IMG/VR virus record: IMGVR_UViG_3300027805_000032
Span: 1 to 40,920 of that record
From: a virus
Strand: one strand, 5' to 3'
DNA length: 40,920 nucleotides
The notes below the pieces were generated by a model. That model had not been told where the DNA came from, did no database searches, and was given only the letters and a program-made list of their open reading frames with translations. Shown piece after piece: positions 1-8,324 of the stretch. Positions within the stretch are counted from its first letter, which is position 1; every line of letters begins with the position of its first letter. Position numbers and translations under genes: made by a program.

Positions 1-126
1 GGTGAAGGCCGAGGCGATCTGCTTGTGAGTGCCAGACATATAGGCCTGGCTGTACTTCGCACCGTTGGTGAAGCCGGTCACGAGCACGCCCTTGAGGAGC
101 GTTTCCGTGAACGTGCGTTGCGTGCC
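1..126. repeat. Terminal direct repeat marking a circular contig (left copy)
   Basis: Bases 1-126 are identical to 40794-40919. Base 127 (g) differs from 40920 (a). The repeat lies wholly inside the major capsid gene and keeps its frame, so joining the ends restores one gene. A length near 127 is a common assembler k-mer overlap, so this is best read as a closed circular genome, not as a packaged terminal repeat. Confidence 0.93.
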
Positions 127-669
127 GTTCGAAGCAGCAGACACAACACCAGTCGATTGCCAGCCACCGGACGAGCCCGTAGCGCCGAGGCTGTCGTTCG
201 TGGCAACCCACGCCAGAGCGCCAGCGGTCTTCCGGGTCACGGACGCAGGCGTTTCAGCAACGGACGCTTTGTTGCCGATGAAGCGGGCTTCCATGTCGCG
301 GCGCAGTTCGATGCCGCGGATCATCTTCTGGTAGTCGAGTTCATCTGCACGGCCGGCGCGGTCCGAAGACATCACAGTGCCGGAGATAGACCCGTCCTTG
401 CGGAAGATCTGCGCATAGACGTTGCGGCGCACGGTCGTGTGAGCCGCCGTGTGCGTGCCAATGTCGTCGCCTTCATACTGCGCGTTATCCGCGTCAGGCG
501 AATCCAGCGTTTCGGTCTGCCACTCGTGCAGGATGTTCTTGACCTTCTGCTTCCCGATGTTGGAGCTGAAGGGGGTTTCTTCCGGTGCTACGCGATAGAT
601 GGTATCTTCGAGATCCTCACGCTCGCCAACGACAGCAGAGCGGACGAAAGTATTGGTTGGGACGGCCAT
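1..669 (-). CDS. Major capsid protein, SU10/DUF5309-like (N-terminal 223 codons, continues at the other contig end)
   Basis: The ATG at 667-669 starts an open frame that runs off the left edge. The N-terminus MAVPTNTFVRSAVVGERED, followed by a segment reading APEETPFSSNIGK, resembles the SU10-like (DUF5309) major capsid family. These proteins have the HK97 fold and build the icosahedral shell. The frame continues without a break at 40793 down to the stop at 40500, giving 223 + 97 = 320 residues, a normal size. It follows a scaffold-like gene (689-1717) and is followed by a hairpin terminator (40434-40457), as expected for the most abundant virion protein. Family assignment is from residue patterns only. 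Confidence 0.88.
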   Translation of the reverse strand, partial: MAVPTNTFVRSAVVGEREDLEDTIYRVAPEETPFSSNIGKQKVKNILHEWQTETLDSPDADNAQYEGDDIGTHTAAHTTVRRNVYAQIFRKDGSISGTVMSSDRAGRADELDYQKMIRGIELRRDMEARFIGNKASVAETPASVTRKTAGALAWVATNDSLGATGSSGGWQSTGVVSAASNGTQRTFTETLLKGVLVTGFTNGAKYSQAYMSGTHKQIASAFT

Positions 670-688
670 GGTCCTGTTTTCCTGATGA

Positions 689-1717
689 TTATCCTCGCTT
701 CAGCCGGCGCAATTCCATAGCCTGCTCGATCGTGAGCGATTTCATGGAGTTGAGCTGCTTGATGCGTGCTTCTGACGATGAAGCCCTGACGCCCTGGCCG
801 CTCGCGGGAGCGGTCGGGCCTGCTGGCTTCGGCTTGGGTTTGAGCGTTTCTTTGGCCTTCGCTTGCGCGCGGTCCCAAAGCATCGCCTTGAAAGCGATAC
901 GCGCTTCAATTGCAGAAATGCCTCGCACCTGCTCGAGCGGGATACCCAGCTCGCTCAGATAATTCGTCGTGTCCCTCATGCGTGCCGGACCCTCTTTCGG
1001 GTCGGCAAGCTCTGGAGCAACTTCCGGCAGGAGCTTGCGCTGTTCCTCCACATACGCATTGAACGTGACTGCGTCAGCCTGGGCCTTGTCGGCCTGGACC
1101 TTCTCGTAATCTCGTTTCTCACGGTCGTATCGGGCGAGTTCAGCGTTGTAGGCAGTCGGGTTGGTCTGCGCGAGCTCTTGTGCTGCGTGACTCCCTAGCC
1201 AGTTGTCCCAATCCTGCATGTAAGTGCTTTGGGCTTCGACGTATTCACCGATCCTCTCAGACGTCTCCATAAGCTGCCTGAGCTTGGCTTCGGAGTGCTT
1301 GGTCGTTTCGGCGGCTTTCTGCATGGCCTTGGCAACAGCGGCGGTTCGCTGCTTCTCGTACTCCACAACCTCTCTTTGTGAGGCGGGCGAGAGCTTGGCG
1401 AAGCGTTCCTTGCCTTCAGCATCCCAAAACTGAGGGGCCGCGATTGCCGTTTCCGGTTCGGGCGGGGCCTCATTGTCGTCTTCTGCGTTGGCCTCTTCAG
1501 GCTCGCCTTCGACGTCCTGATCCGCTTGGGTAAACGGATCGGATTCTGTGTCGGCTTCGACGGGCTCGCGCGCCTCTGTCTCTGCCTGTTCTTCAGGTTC
1601 GGGGTCTGAAACCCTCGTGGCGCCCTTGGCGCGCAATGTCTGCTGGTGCTTGACCGCTGCCTCAATAGACAGGGGGGCGCTTTCCGCCACAGGGGCGGGC
1701 GCTGTATCGAGATCCAT
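689..1717 (-). CDS. Putative scaffolding protein
   Basis: This 342-residue protein has a highly acidic, Pro/Glu/Asp-rich N-terminal third (about residues 37-95). A long charged helical region (about 95-265) rich in Lys, Glu and Ala follows, with a basic Pro/Lys linker and short C-terminal helix after that (KSLTIEQAMELRRLKRG). An acidic disordered head, helical body and basic tail immediately upstream of the capsid gene is the classic layout of a phage scaffold, which organises capsid subunits and leaves the procapsid. No protease motif is visible, so it probably exits intact or is cut by a host enzyme. The role is inferred from position and composition. Confidence 0.72.
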   Translation of the reverse strand: MDLDTAPAPVAESAPLSIEAAVKHQQTLRAKGATRVSDPEPEEQAETEAREPVEADTESDPFTQADQDVEGEPEEANAEDDNEAPPEPETAIAAPQFWDAEGKERFAKLSPASQREVVEYEKQRTAAVAKAMQKAAETTKHSEAKLRQLMETSERIGEYVEAQSTYMQDWDNWLGSHAAQELAQTNPTAYNAELARYDREKRDYEKVQADKAQADAVTFNAYVEEQRKLLPEVAPELADPKEGPARMRDTTNYLSELGIPLEQVRGISAIEARIAFKAMLWDRAQAKAKETLKPKPKPAGPTAPASGQGVRASSSEARIKQLNSMKSLTIEQAMELRRLKRG

Positions 1718-1731
1718 GATGTCCTCTGGGG

Positions 1732-1968
1732 TTAGTCCGCTGCCCGCCGAGTGGCGGCTTCGCGTTCAAGTTTACCAGTGTCTACGTAGCTGTTTAGCTG
1801 CCTGCGAACTTCCATCAGCGCACGGTAGGCAAGCAGCCCGTTCCATGCAGCGTCTGCGCTGGTCGCAGACAGCACCGTCCGCATGAGCTTGTGCTCAACG
1901 TCCTCGAAGGCGTCAGCCGTGACCTTGACGACTTCGTCAGCCCAGAATGCGCGCTCGCCGGGGGTCAT
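1732..1968 (-). CDS. Small helical protein between portal and scaffold genes
   Basis: This protein has 78 residues, is mostly helical by composition, and has no recognised motif. It starts MTPGERAFWADEVVKV. Its start overlaps the portal stop by 4 bases (ATGA), so it is translated as part of the head operon. Small genes at this position in SU10-like phages are usually unannotated. A head-assembly accessory role is only inferred from location. Confidence 0.75.
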   Translation of the reverse strand: MTPGERAFWADEVVKVTADAFEDVEHKLMRTVLSATSADAAWNGLLAYRALMEVRRQLNSYVDTGKLEREAATRRAAD

Positions 1969-4199
1969 TCCGCAAGGCTCCCACCGGGACGGAAGGTCTG
2001 GGCCTCACGTTGAACCTCGATCTTCTTCTCGTTGGAATGCAGCGCCGCCTGATGGTTGAGGTCGGCCTGATAGATCGCAAGCTCCTTCTCCTGCGCCATG
2101 CGGAGGATAGCCAACTCGCGCTCCTGCTGTAGCCGGATGATCCCAAGCTCGCGCTCGGAATCGAGCTTCATCTGCATCGCCTGCATCTCGGTCTGGGCCT
2201 TCTGGGCGTCGGCCTGCTGCTTCATCGCCAGTTCCGCCTGCCTGGCCTGCGTCGAAGCCTGAAGCTCCTGTTGCTTCATCTGGCCATTTGCCTGAAGCTC
2301 GGCTTGCTTAAGTTGGCCGTTCATCTGCATCTCGGCCTGCTTGGCCTGTGCTTCTGCCTGCACCTTCGCCATAGCCGGGTCAGGCTGGGGCTCCTGCGGC
2401 TCTGCTTCAGCCGGATTGCTCCAGAACTGTTCGGGGGCCTTGAACCCTGCCCGCTCGGTAAAGCGTTTGAGCAGGTTGTAGGCATTGTCACCCGTGACCA
2501 GAGGCCCAGACAATCCGCCCTGTATCGCCACGACATTCTGCTGGAACTGGAGCATCTTCTCCATGATCAACAGCTCTTGCTCCTTACCGCCAGAACCGAC
2601 GCCAACCTCAATCACCATGTCGGCGCGGTTGCCGAATGTGCTCGGATCGATGTCCACCGGAGGCTTTCCGTTCAGCCTGATCTTCTCAGAGCGCGTGTTA
2701 TGCGTGCGGCTTAGTGCGTGGATGTTCAGATACCAGTCCTTGACCAGCGTCTCAGCCAGCACGCGGGCAATCATGCGGACGCGCTTCTGGGCCATGCCCA
2801 TCAACGCCAGTGCGCCGCCCTTGGTATCATGCAGCGTGTCTGGATTGAGCCCCTGTGCGTTCCTCACAACGCCAGAGCGCTGTTCAGCCATCGTGGACAC
2901 GTATTCCAGCGCCATCTGGACGTCGAAGCCAAGCTGGCCGGCCGAGATTGGCGACACCGCGCCAGGCTTCTGGACCCGGATCGGCATGCCCGGCTCGTTA
3001 CGAAGCACGTCGTCCATCGTCTCATCAGAGGAGAAGTCTTTAGCCACCTCCACCCGCTGGTTCATGGCGAAATACCCGCTATCCAGCATCATCCGGACCA
3101 GCGCGGTCTTGATCTTCTGGATCTCGATGAGCTTGTCCGCGAGGGACTGGCCATAGAAGCGGTGCGTCTGGATAAAGGGCGTGCCAACCGCCAGTCCGAT
3201 CCGGTTCACCTTCCGCTTGTCGAGGATGATGTTAACCTGCTCATCCGTCTGGATGCGCCAGAGTTCGGTCTTGCCGTCCTGGTTGCCGTCGATCCTGACC
3301 CAGTGCTCAAGCACTTGCACCGTGCGGAGCAGCTTGTTGCTTGCCCCAGCGTTGCTTGTGTCGCTTTCATTGGCAAGGTCGCGTGACTGCTCGGTCTGCT
3401 CGTCGCCGCGGTTGGGATAGTCAGGCAGCTTCTCGACCAGCTTGGGATCGAAGCCCTGATCCATCAGGCTCTGAGCCCTCGGAAACGAGCGGACCACGCA
3501 ATAGGTGGCTTCGGAGATGTCCACCGTATCCGGGGCCACGCTCAGATTGTTGGGGTCGATCGCCGCGCATTTGATGCAGCCATCGTCGTAGCTCATCGAT
3601 GCCTTGACCTTGAACAGCTCCACGCCGTCAGGGCCAGCGCCCAGAGACTGCTTCTCGTCAATGGTGAAGCCATTCTGCTCCAGCATCATCATCTGCGGGG
3701 CGTTGATCCCGTCAAACGATTGCTCGTCGATGGCTTCCTTGTCCTCCCACCACGTTTTGAGGATGCCGGTGTCTACCTGCAACGCGTCCTTGATCGCCGT
3801 GTAGAGCAGACGCCAGCCGCGCAGCTTCCTGAACGCGACATACTTGACGTACTCAATCTCTTGCTTCGCGGCTTCCTCGTCCTCATTGCCTTGCGGATCG
3901 AAGCTGGCGACATCCTCACCGCCCGTGAAGATTTCCATGAGGTCGGGCAGCACCGTCTCGATCGCGTCAGCAACGTCCGTTGACGTGGCCTTCGATCGGT
4001 TGGGCAGGCTCAGGACGTCCTTCATCTCTCCCTTGGAATACTCAAGGGCCTGCCGGCGCTTCTTCTCAAGGTCGGTGCCGTTCTCGAAGCCAACCGAGTT
4101 GAGCTTCTCGGCTTGCAGGATCGAACACAGGTCCGCATCCGACAGCTTCATGTCGTCAGGCTTTTCAGCCTGCTCTGGCATACCTCCCGTGTATGCCAC
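1965..4199 (-). CDS. Portal protein, SU10-like
   Basis: This 744-residue protein matches the size and layout of the portal of SU10-like podoviruses, the dodecameric ring at the capsid vertex through which DNA is packaged and ejected. The N-terminal two thirds include a segment reading VETVLPDLMEIFTGGED-like (as AIETVLPDLMEIFTGGED), typical of these portals, and a conserved GLNPDTLHDTKGGA region. The last 150 residues are a long Gln/Ala/Glu/Lys-rich helix with repeats of the type KQAELQANGQMKQQEL, probably the barrel or an extended coiled coil. It abuts the terminase gene and overlaps the next small gene by 4 bases. Confidence 0.9.
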   Translation of the reverse strand: MAYTGGMPEQAEKPDDMKLSDADLCSILQAEKLNSVGFENGTDLEKKRRQALEYSKGEMKDVLSLPNRSKATSTDVADAIETVLPDLMEIFTGGEDVASFDPQGNEDEEAAKQEIEYVKYVAFRKLRGWRLLYTAIKDALQVDTGILKTWWEDKEAIDEQSFDGINAPQMMMLEQNGFTIDEKQSLGAGPDGVELFKVKASMSYDDGCIKCAAIDPNNLSVAPDTVDISEATYCVVRSFPRAQSLMDQGFDPKLVEKLPDYPNRGDEQTEQSRDLANESDTSNAGASNKLLRTVQVLEHWVRIDGNQDGKTELWRIQTDEQVNIILDKRKVNRIGLAVGTPFIQTHRFYGQSLADKLIEIQKIKTALVRMMLDSGYFAMNQRVEVAKDFSSDETMDDVLRNEPGMPIRVQKPGAVSPISAGQLGFDVQMALEYVSTMAEQRSGVVRNAQGLNPDTLHDTKGGALALMGMAQKRVRMIARVLAETLVKDWYLNIHALSRTHNTRSEKIRLNGKPPVDIDPSTFGNRADMVIEVGVGSGGKEQELLIMEKMLQFQQNVVAIQGGLSGPLVTGDNAYNLLKRFTERAGFKAPEQFWSNPAEAEPQEPQPDPAMAKVQAEAQAKQAEMQMNGQLKQAELQANGQMKQQELQASTQARQAELAMKQQADAQKAQTEMQAMQMKLDSERELGIIRLQQERELAILRMAQEKELAIYQADLNHQAALHSNEKKIEVQREAQTFRPGGSLAE

Positions 4200-5459
4200 C
4201 TAGACCGCTCCGAAGCTGGGAATGACGAGCTTGGGCGTGCTGGCCTTGGTCCGGCTATCCAGGCCCATAGCCAGATAGCGGAACGCATCTGCGGAATGGC
4301 TTGTCCAGTCGTGCAATGGCCGCTCCCTGAACACCTTGGTCTTTTCATCGAACTCGCGCCGGTACTGGCGCAGGCATTCGGTGCCGCGGTGCGTCTTGTC
4401 CTTGTCGAAATAACAACGGGGCAGGATGGTGCGGACAGCGTGGATGCCGTCCTCCACCGTCTGTTGAGGGATCACCTCAACCTTTACGCCCAGCGTCTCA
4501 AGCGTCTTCCTGCGCGTCTCACCCGTACCCAGCTCCCTCGCCTCCACATCGTGAGGCAGCAGGTGCTTGGCGTAACTGTAGGGCTTGGCGTCGAGCTTCT
4601 TGACGATCGACGGCAGCCCCTCGCCCGATATCTCCATATAGTCGATCAGGTGGATTTCACGCCCTGCGATCTGGATGAACCAGATGGCGGTTGCGTCATC
4701 GATACCCAGATCCCATGCCGTCCAGACCTTCTGCGTCGGCTGCCACGGGACATTGCGAACCCGCTTGTCCGCATCGATCAGGCGGAACTCTTCCGCATAG
4801 AACGCGCCTTGGATAGCGGCGTCGAACGAGCACTCGAACTCCTGGTCATACTGGTCGGCAGTCATGATAGCGCGTGCGTCACGCAATTCGGACTCAGGCA
4901 GCAGTTTGGTATCGGAGGCTTTGAACATGAACGCCTCCCACCCTTCAGCGCCTTTGGCGTACTCAAACAGCCGATGAAACTCGTTCCTGCCCTTGGGCGT
5001 GCCTATGAAGATCGCCCAGCCGCCACGGTCAGCCAGCGCCGGCCGGATAACCTCAATCCACGCCCGCGGGTCCATGTCTCCGAACTCATCGAGGATGACC
5101 CCGTCGAGATAGATCCCGCGAAGGGCGTCGTAGTTGTCAGCTCCGAACAATTGTATGCGGGCAGTGTTGGGCAGGTCAGCCCTGAGTTCCGCCTCGTTGA
5201 CTGTCGTGCCCGGTATCTTGAGCGTGTAGTCCTTGACGTAATCCCAGCTCGTCTGCTTGGCCTGCCTCAGGAGCGGAGCAATGTAGGCATAACGAGGCCT
5301 TGGCTTGTCGCACCGGAGCGCAGCGTCCACCGTGTCGGCAATGGCGCCTACGGTCTTGCCACCCCGTCTGTGAATGACAGCGACCCGGAAACGCGCTTTG
5401 GATTTGTGGAAGGTCTGTTGCCAGGGCCTCGGTCGATAGCCGAGGTCAACTGTCGTCAC
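4200..5459 (-). CDS. terL: Terminase large subunit (packaging ATPase-nuclease)
   Basis: This is a 419-residue terminase motor. The N-terminal ATPase has a Walker A of the phage type HRRGGKT (30-36), a Walker B ILDEF (D124, E125) and a coupling motif GTPKG (153-157). The C-terminal RNase H-like nuclease shows AWDLGIDDAT (D250), LPHD (D304) and HSADAFRYLAMG (D391), giving three acidic metal ligands. It translocates DNA into the procapsid through the portal and cuts the concatemer. Its start overlaps the end of the putative small terminase by 14 bases and its stop directly abuts the portal start. At 419 residues it is compact but complete. Confidence 0.95.
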   Translation of the reverse strand: MTTVDLGYRPRPWQQTFHKSKARFRVAVIHRRGGKTVGAIADTVDAALRCDKPRPRYAYIAPLLRQAKQTSWDYVKDYTLKIPGTTVNEAELRADLPNTARIQLFGADNYDALRGIYLDGVILDEFGDMDPRAWIEVIRPALADRGGWAIFIGTPKGRNEFHRLFEYAKGAEGWEAFMFKASDTKLLPESELRDARAIMTADQYDQEFECSFDAAIQGAFYAEEFRLIDADKRVRNVPWQPTQKVWTAWDLGIDDATAIWFIQIAGREIHLIDYMEISGEGLPSIVKKLDAKPYSYAKHLLPHDVEARELGTGETRRKTLETLGVKVEVIPQQTVEDGIHAVRTILPRCYFDKDKTHRGTECLRQYRREFDEKTKVFRERPLHDWTSHSADAFRYLAMGLDSRTKASTPKLVIPSFGAV

Positions 5460-5763
5460 GAGGCACCCCGGTAATCACCTGAATGCGGAGGTCGCCTCCA
5501 CCTTCACCCGTTACCTGCATCGGAAGCACCTTGCCCAACAGGCTTAGAAACGGACCGGGGTTTGCTACGGCCTGCTCTTGAAGGTATCCAGCCATCCCGC
5601 CTTTGCCCCCTGCCTTGGTAGCAGCAATGAGAATGGCGTCCTTCAGCAGCGCGGTCGTTTTATTGACTGCGCCGGGAGGACGACCCTTCCCCGCATTGGT
5701 CAGGTTCTCGGTTTTGCCAGTGCGTCTAGACGGTTTCTTTTTTACAGGATCAGCGTCGGCCAT
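5446..5763 (-). CDS. terS: Putative terminase small subunit
   Basis: This 105-residue protein lies directly upstream of, and overlaps, the large terminase gene. It has a basic N-terminus (KKKPSRRTGKTENLTNAGKGR) suitable for DNA contact. A conserved-looking core follows, with KGRPPGAVNKTTALLKDAI, then GGMAGYL and NPGPFLSLLGKVLP, a pattern seen in many small proteins preceding TerL. Small terminases recognise the packaging site. The function is inferred from position and pattern. A perfect 17-bp palindrome (5787-5803) lies 24 bases upstream of its start. Confidence 0.62.
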   Translation of the reverse strand: MADADPVKKKPSRRTGKTENLTNAGKGRPPGAVNKTTALLKDAILIAATKAGGKGGMAGYLQEQAVANPGPFLSLLGKVLPMQVTGEGGGDLRIQVITGVPRDDS

Positions 5764-5786
5764 GTTCGGCCCTCAGTTCATGCGAT

Positions 5787-5803
5787 CCTTACGTTACGTA
5801 AGG
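5787..5803. promoter_or_regulatory. Perfect 17-bp palindrome upstream of terS
   Basis: The sequence is CCTTACGT-T-ACGTAAGG, an 8-bp perfect inverted repeat around one base, in the 55-base gap between 5819 and 5763. The one-base centre makes an RNA hairpin unlikely, so a dimeric DNA-binding protein site is the natural reading: an operator or a terminase recognition element. No protein is assigned. Confidence 0.55.
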
Positions 5804-5818
5804 TTGTCGCGGTTTAGT

Positions 5819-6340
5819 CTAGCGCCACCAGATCGTAGCGGTTCCACTGAAGCCGAGAGCCGCGTCTCCCGATGCTGCCCAGCCGTCTGCGATGTTGAGG
5901 TAGATCGTGTGAGCAGCGGCGGCTTCGATTGCGAGGTTGGTTGTGACCGTCGCGTTCTCGACCGTGCCGTCGCAGTCGTTCATGGTCTGGCCGGTCATGA
6001 TGTTCTCGAACGTTGCGGTGCCGTCGAGGGTGGCGACAACTCCCGAGGCAATGACCGTGCCGAGGCCCATGTCAGGGGTGTCAGCCGTGACGTTGCCCTG
6101 CGTTTGCTTCACGGCGACCGAGATGTTGGAGCCCGTTACGATGCGAGGCCCGGCGGGAAGGGTCAGCAGCAGCTTGCCCACGCCAAGGGATGCGCCGCCA
6201 GCGATCACAGGGAACGCACCGTTGAGGGTAAGGACGGTCTTGTAGCCTTCCGGCGAGCCGGTCGTTTGGGACGTGACCCAAGAGCCAGGCAGGATGATGC
6301 CCGACTGGTCGTCGCGAAGCATTACGTTTTGACGTGCCAC
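5819..6340 (-). CDS. Predicted beta-rich virion protein
   Basis: This 173-residue protein is rich in Thr, Val, Ala and Gly with alternating hydrophobic patterns, and has no signal peptide or membrane segment. The composition (TLNGAFPVIAGGASLGVGK, then VTTNLAIEAAAAH) suggests a beta-sandwich such as a capsid decoration or fibre domain. It lies in a run of similar small genes between the late leader and the terminase. The exact role is unknown. It could equally be a head fibre or a tail accessory protein. Confidence 0.72.
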   Translation of the reverse strand: MARQNVMLRDDQSGIILPGSWVTSQTTGSPEGYKTVLTLNGAFPVIAGGASLGVGKLLLTLPAGPRIVTGSNISVAVKQTQGNVTADTPDMGLGTVIASGVVATLDGTATFENIMTGQTMNDCDGTVENATVTTNLAIEAAAAHTIYLNIADGWAASGDAALGFSGTATIWWR

Positions 6341-6369
6341 GTTGGATTCTCCTGATGGCTGTTGTTGGA

Positions 6370-6948
6370 TTACGTGGCTGAGAATGGATCTGCGACGTTC
6401 GAGCCGGTCGGGACGACAAGCGCGCCCTTGACCGCAAACACCGCCGAAGCAATGTCCACGAACTCGAGCCAGTCGCCAATCTGACCGCCCGTGGTCGTGC
6501 CGTTGAGCGTGATCTTGTCGTCCGTGCCAGAAGCGGCATAGGCGGTCGCGGCGTTGCTGTCGTTGTCCAGCATCATCACAACGCCCTTGATGGTATCGGT
6601 GCCGGCAGCCGCAACCACATGGTTGGACGTGTTCACAGCGCCCACCACGAACCGATAGACAGCGCCTGTGCCGGTTGCCGCGGGAAGCGTAACCGTAGAG
6701 GCTGCGCCCGTGTGGTTGAGGACGACAACCCGGCTCTCATGCAGGGCCGAGGTCACCGACAGGGACGTCGCTGCGAGCGATACAGGCCGCGCAGCAATGG
6801 CCGCGTTGCGGATCGCAATCTCGAGTTCCGCCCGCGTCATCTTCTTCGTGCCGGACGTGCCGGCCGATACGTCAACAACGGGGAAGACATCCCCCGTCGC
6901 ACTGTCCGCGCCCGTCAGGGCCGTTAGATCACTAATCTTCGTGCCCAT
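6370..6948 (-). CDS. Predicted fibre-like virion protein
   Basis: This protein has 192 residues. The N-terminus MGTKISDLTALTGADSATG followed by VVDVSAGTSGTKKMT is a short adhesion or trimerisation motif that recurs at the start of many phage tail- and head-fibre proteins. The rest (about residues 60-190) is Thr/Gly/Ala/Val-rich beta structure. It directly abuts the gene at 6949. It is probably a surface fibre or decoration protein, inferred from composition and the N-terminal motif. Confidence 0.72.
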   Translation of the reverse strand: MGTKISDLTALTGADSATGDVFPVVDVSAGTSGTKKMTRAELEIAIRNAAIAARPVSLAATSLSVTSALHESRVVVLNHTGAASTVTLPAATGTGAVYRFVVGAVNTSNHVVAAAGTDTIKGVVMMLDNDSNAATAYAASGTDDKITLNGTTTGGQIGDWLEFVDIASAVFAVKGALVVPTGSNVADPFSAT

Positions 6949-7329
6949 TTAGGCCTCCTGGAGAATGTATTCGTTGTTTTCAGTCACTAGGTCTTCTTCG
7001 GTTTCAGTCAGGAGGGAGAACGCTCCCTCAAAGACTGAGAACTCGTCTGCGAGGAAATCGCCTTCGAGGTAGGCGACCACGTCGCCGCTATCCTTGGTGC
7101 CGAGATTGAGCCGCAGCCTGAGAGGGGGCGCGTAATCATTTCCAGCGGTCCTGTGCGTGACACCGGCTGCCGTGATGGCGCTGCCCCATGTCACCCATGT
7201 CCCTTTGACAACCTCACGTTCAAGGGTGAGCGAGTTGCTGCCGCTCATGGACAGGATGACGTCGAAGCCCCCACGCAGGGCGTAGAATGGCTGCGACACG
7301 CCAGTCGCGCCGAAGGTCTTGAACAGCAT
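6949..7329 (-). CDS. Small virion-type protein, unknown function
   Basis: This 126-residue protein starts MLFKTFGATGVSQPFYALRG. It is beta-rich, with Trp and Gly turns (VKGTWVTWGSAITAAG) and an acidic C-terminus (TETEEDLVTENNEYILQEA). No family is recognised. It lies between two beta-rich virion candidates and behind a long GC-rich hairpin at 7351-7380. A structural or decoration role is plausible from context only. Confidence 0.68.
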   Translation of the reverse strand: MLFKTFGATGVSQPFYALRGGFDVILSMSGSNSLTLEREVVKGTWVTWGSAITAAGVTHRTAGNDYAPPLRLRLNLGTKDSGDVVAYLEGDFLADEFSVFEGAFSLLTETEEDLVTENNEYILQEA

Positions 7330-7350
7330 TTTGGGTCACCGTTTCAGTGA

Positions 7351-7380
7351 GGAGGCGCTGGTCTCAGCCAGCCGCCCTCC
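7351..7380 (-). terminator. GC-rich intergenic hairpin in the late operon
   Basis: The segment reading ggaggcgctgg...ccagccgccctcc folds into paired blocks of 3, 4 and 4 bp with two one-base bulges and a 6-base loop. It sits in the 55-base gap between the genes at 7385 and 7329. No T-tract follows on the minus strand, so it may be an attenuator, a processing site or a weak terminator. Confidence 0.4.
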
Positions 7381-7384
7381 CAGT

Positions 7385-7720
7385 TTAACTGGTTGCCGTT
7401 TCCGGCTGTCCGATCGTCACGGGCGCGGGCTTCACGGGCTGTTTCAGCTCGCCCATCGCCTGCCTTAGCTCGACCCATTCAACGCCAGGCATCAGCGGGA
7501 TAACCGGGAGCGGGCCTACGCGAGCGACAGGAACGTCGTAGATGGTCGCCAAAGCCTCGTAGCGCGCGATCTGGCGCTGTAGGGCCTTCATGGCGTCGGC
7601 GACCTGCGCGCGTGCGTAGGCGACCCTCTTGCGGCGTGCGAGACGCCATGCGCGCAGTACGGGATTGGCACGGGGTTGCCGTCCCCGGTTGGGGTTTTTG
7701 AAGCTGAGACGCTGGATCAT
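7385..7720 (-). CDS. Small basic protein, unknown function
   Basis: This 111-residue protein has a strongly basic N-terminal half (Arg/Lys/Gln-rich, RLSFKNPNRGRQPRANP, then a helix of RRKRVAYARAQVADAMK) and a Pro/Val-rich C-terminal half. The basic helix suggests nucleic acid or membrane-surface contact. Its start lies 3 bases from the stop of the upstream gene. No family is recognised. Confidence 0.68.
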   Translation of the reverse strand: MIQRLSFKNPNRGRQPRANPVLRAWRLARRKRVAYARAQVADAMKALQRQIARYEALATIYDVPVARVGPLPVIPLMPGVEWVELRQAMGELKQPVKPAPVTIGQPETATS

Positions 7721-7723
7721 GAC

Positions 7724-8308
7724 CTACCGCTTCAGTGTCGCCTTGCGCGGGGCAGCGCGGGGCGGCGGGGTTGTGGATGGCGCGGGCGCTGCGGACGCTA
7801 CCTTCAGACGGGGCGCAACTGCTTCGGTGCGCTTGGGCGGGCTGGTAATGTCGGACCACGCTTCCTTGATAGGGCGGCGGGCGTCCAGCTTGAGCGTTGG
7901 CTGGCGGTTGACCTCGACAATGACCTCGCGAATACCGCTCTCCCCGGCAATGCGGTGTCCCACCCACGGGCGGATTACAACCGTATTGCCAGTGATCAGG
8001 GCCTTTGCGTCAGGCCAGTGATCTGTGACCTGGATTTGCAGGCCGGGGTGGATTTCTGCGTATTCGCGGGCGATGGCGTGGCGGGCCAGTTCCTCCAGAT
8101 GCGCCTCGGCTTCCTCGACGGGCATGGAAGCGACGTTCACGCCTTTGACCGCTTTGATGACGGCCTGACGGACCTTCTCGTCCGTCCACTCATTAGCCCT
8201 GACGATGCCGATCGGCTCAAGGCGCGTCTTGCTGAAGAACCATGCGCCGATCGCGACCGCAAAGGCCAAAGCAATGAGAATTAGGGCGTAGTCGCCTACG
8301 TTGAGCAT
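7724..8308 (-). CDS. Membrane-anchored protein, first gene of the late operon
   Basis: This protein has 194 residues. One N-terminal membrane segment (about residues 8-25, YALILIALAFAVAIGAWFF) is followed by a soluble alpha/beta domain (about 30-140) with mixed charge, and then an Ala/Pro/Lys/Arg-rich tail. It would face one side of the inner membrane, with topology unclear. It is the first gene after the structured leader behind the NusG-like gene, and its ribosome-binding region lies inside a perfect hairpin (8309-8324). No family is recognised. Confidence 0.72.
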   Translation of the reverse strand: MLNVGDYALILIALAFAVAIGAWFFSKTRLEPIGIVRANEWTDEKVRQAVIKAVKGVNVASMPVEEAEAHLEELARHAIAREYAEIHPGLQIQVTDHWPDAKALITGNTVVIRPWVGHRIAGESGIREVIVEVNRQPTLKLDARRPIKEAWSDITSPPKRTEAVAPRLKVASAAPAPSTTPPPRAAPRKATLKR

Positions 8309-8324
8309 GGAGAGCCCCCTCTCC
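8309..8324 (-). promoter_or_regulatory. Hairpin directly before the first late start codon, containing the Shine-Dalgarno
   Basis: In the transcript sense this reads GGAGAG-GGGG-CTCTCC and is followed immediately by ATG (8306-8308). The purine-rich arm and loop are the only Shine-Dalgarno-like sequence, so a folded stem would hide it. This could be translational control or a target for a regulatory factor. Confidence 0.55.

Noticed and set aside
1-126. Physical direct terminal repeat of the packaged genome
   Set aside because: It is located inside the capsid gene, in frame, at a length typical of assembler k-mer overlap. Real packaging ends rarely lie there.
4113-5474. 453-residue plus-strand open frame opposite the large terminase
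   Set aside because: It lies antisense to terL, whose Walker and nuclease motifs are complete. Its composition (His/Arg/Pro/Leu mix) is typical of a shadow frame in GC-rich DNA.
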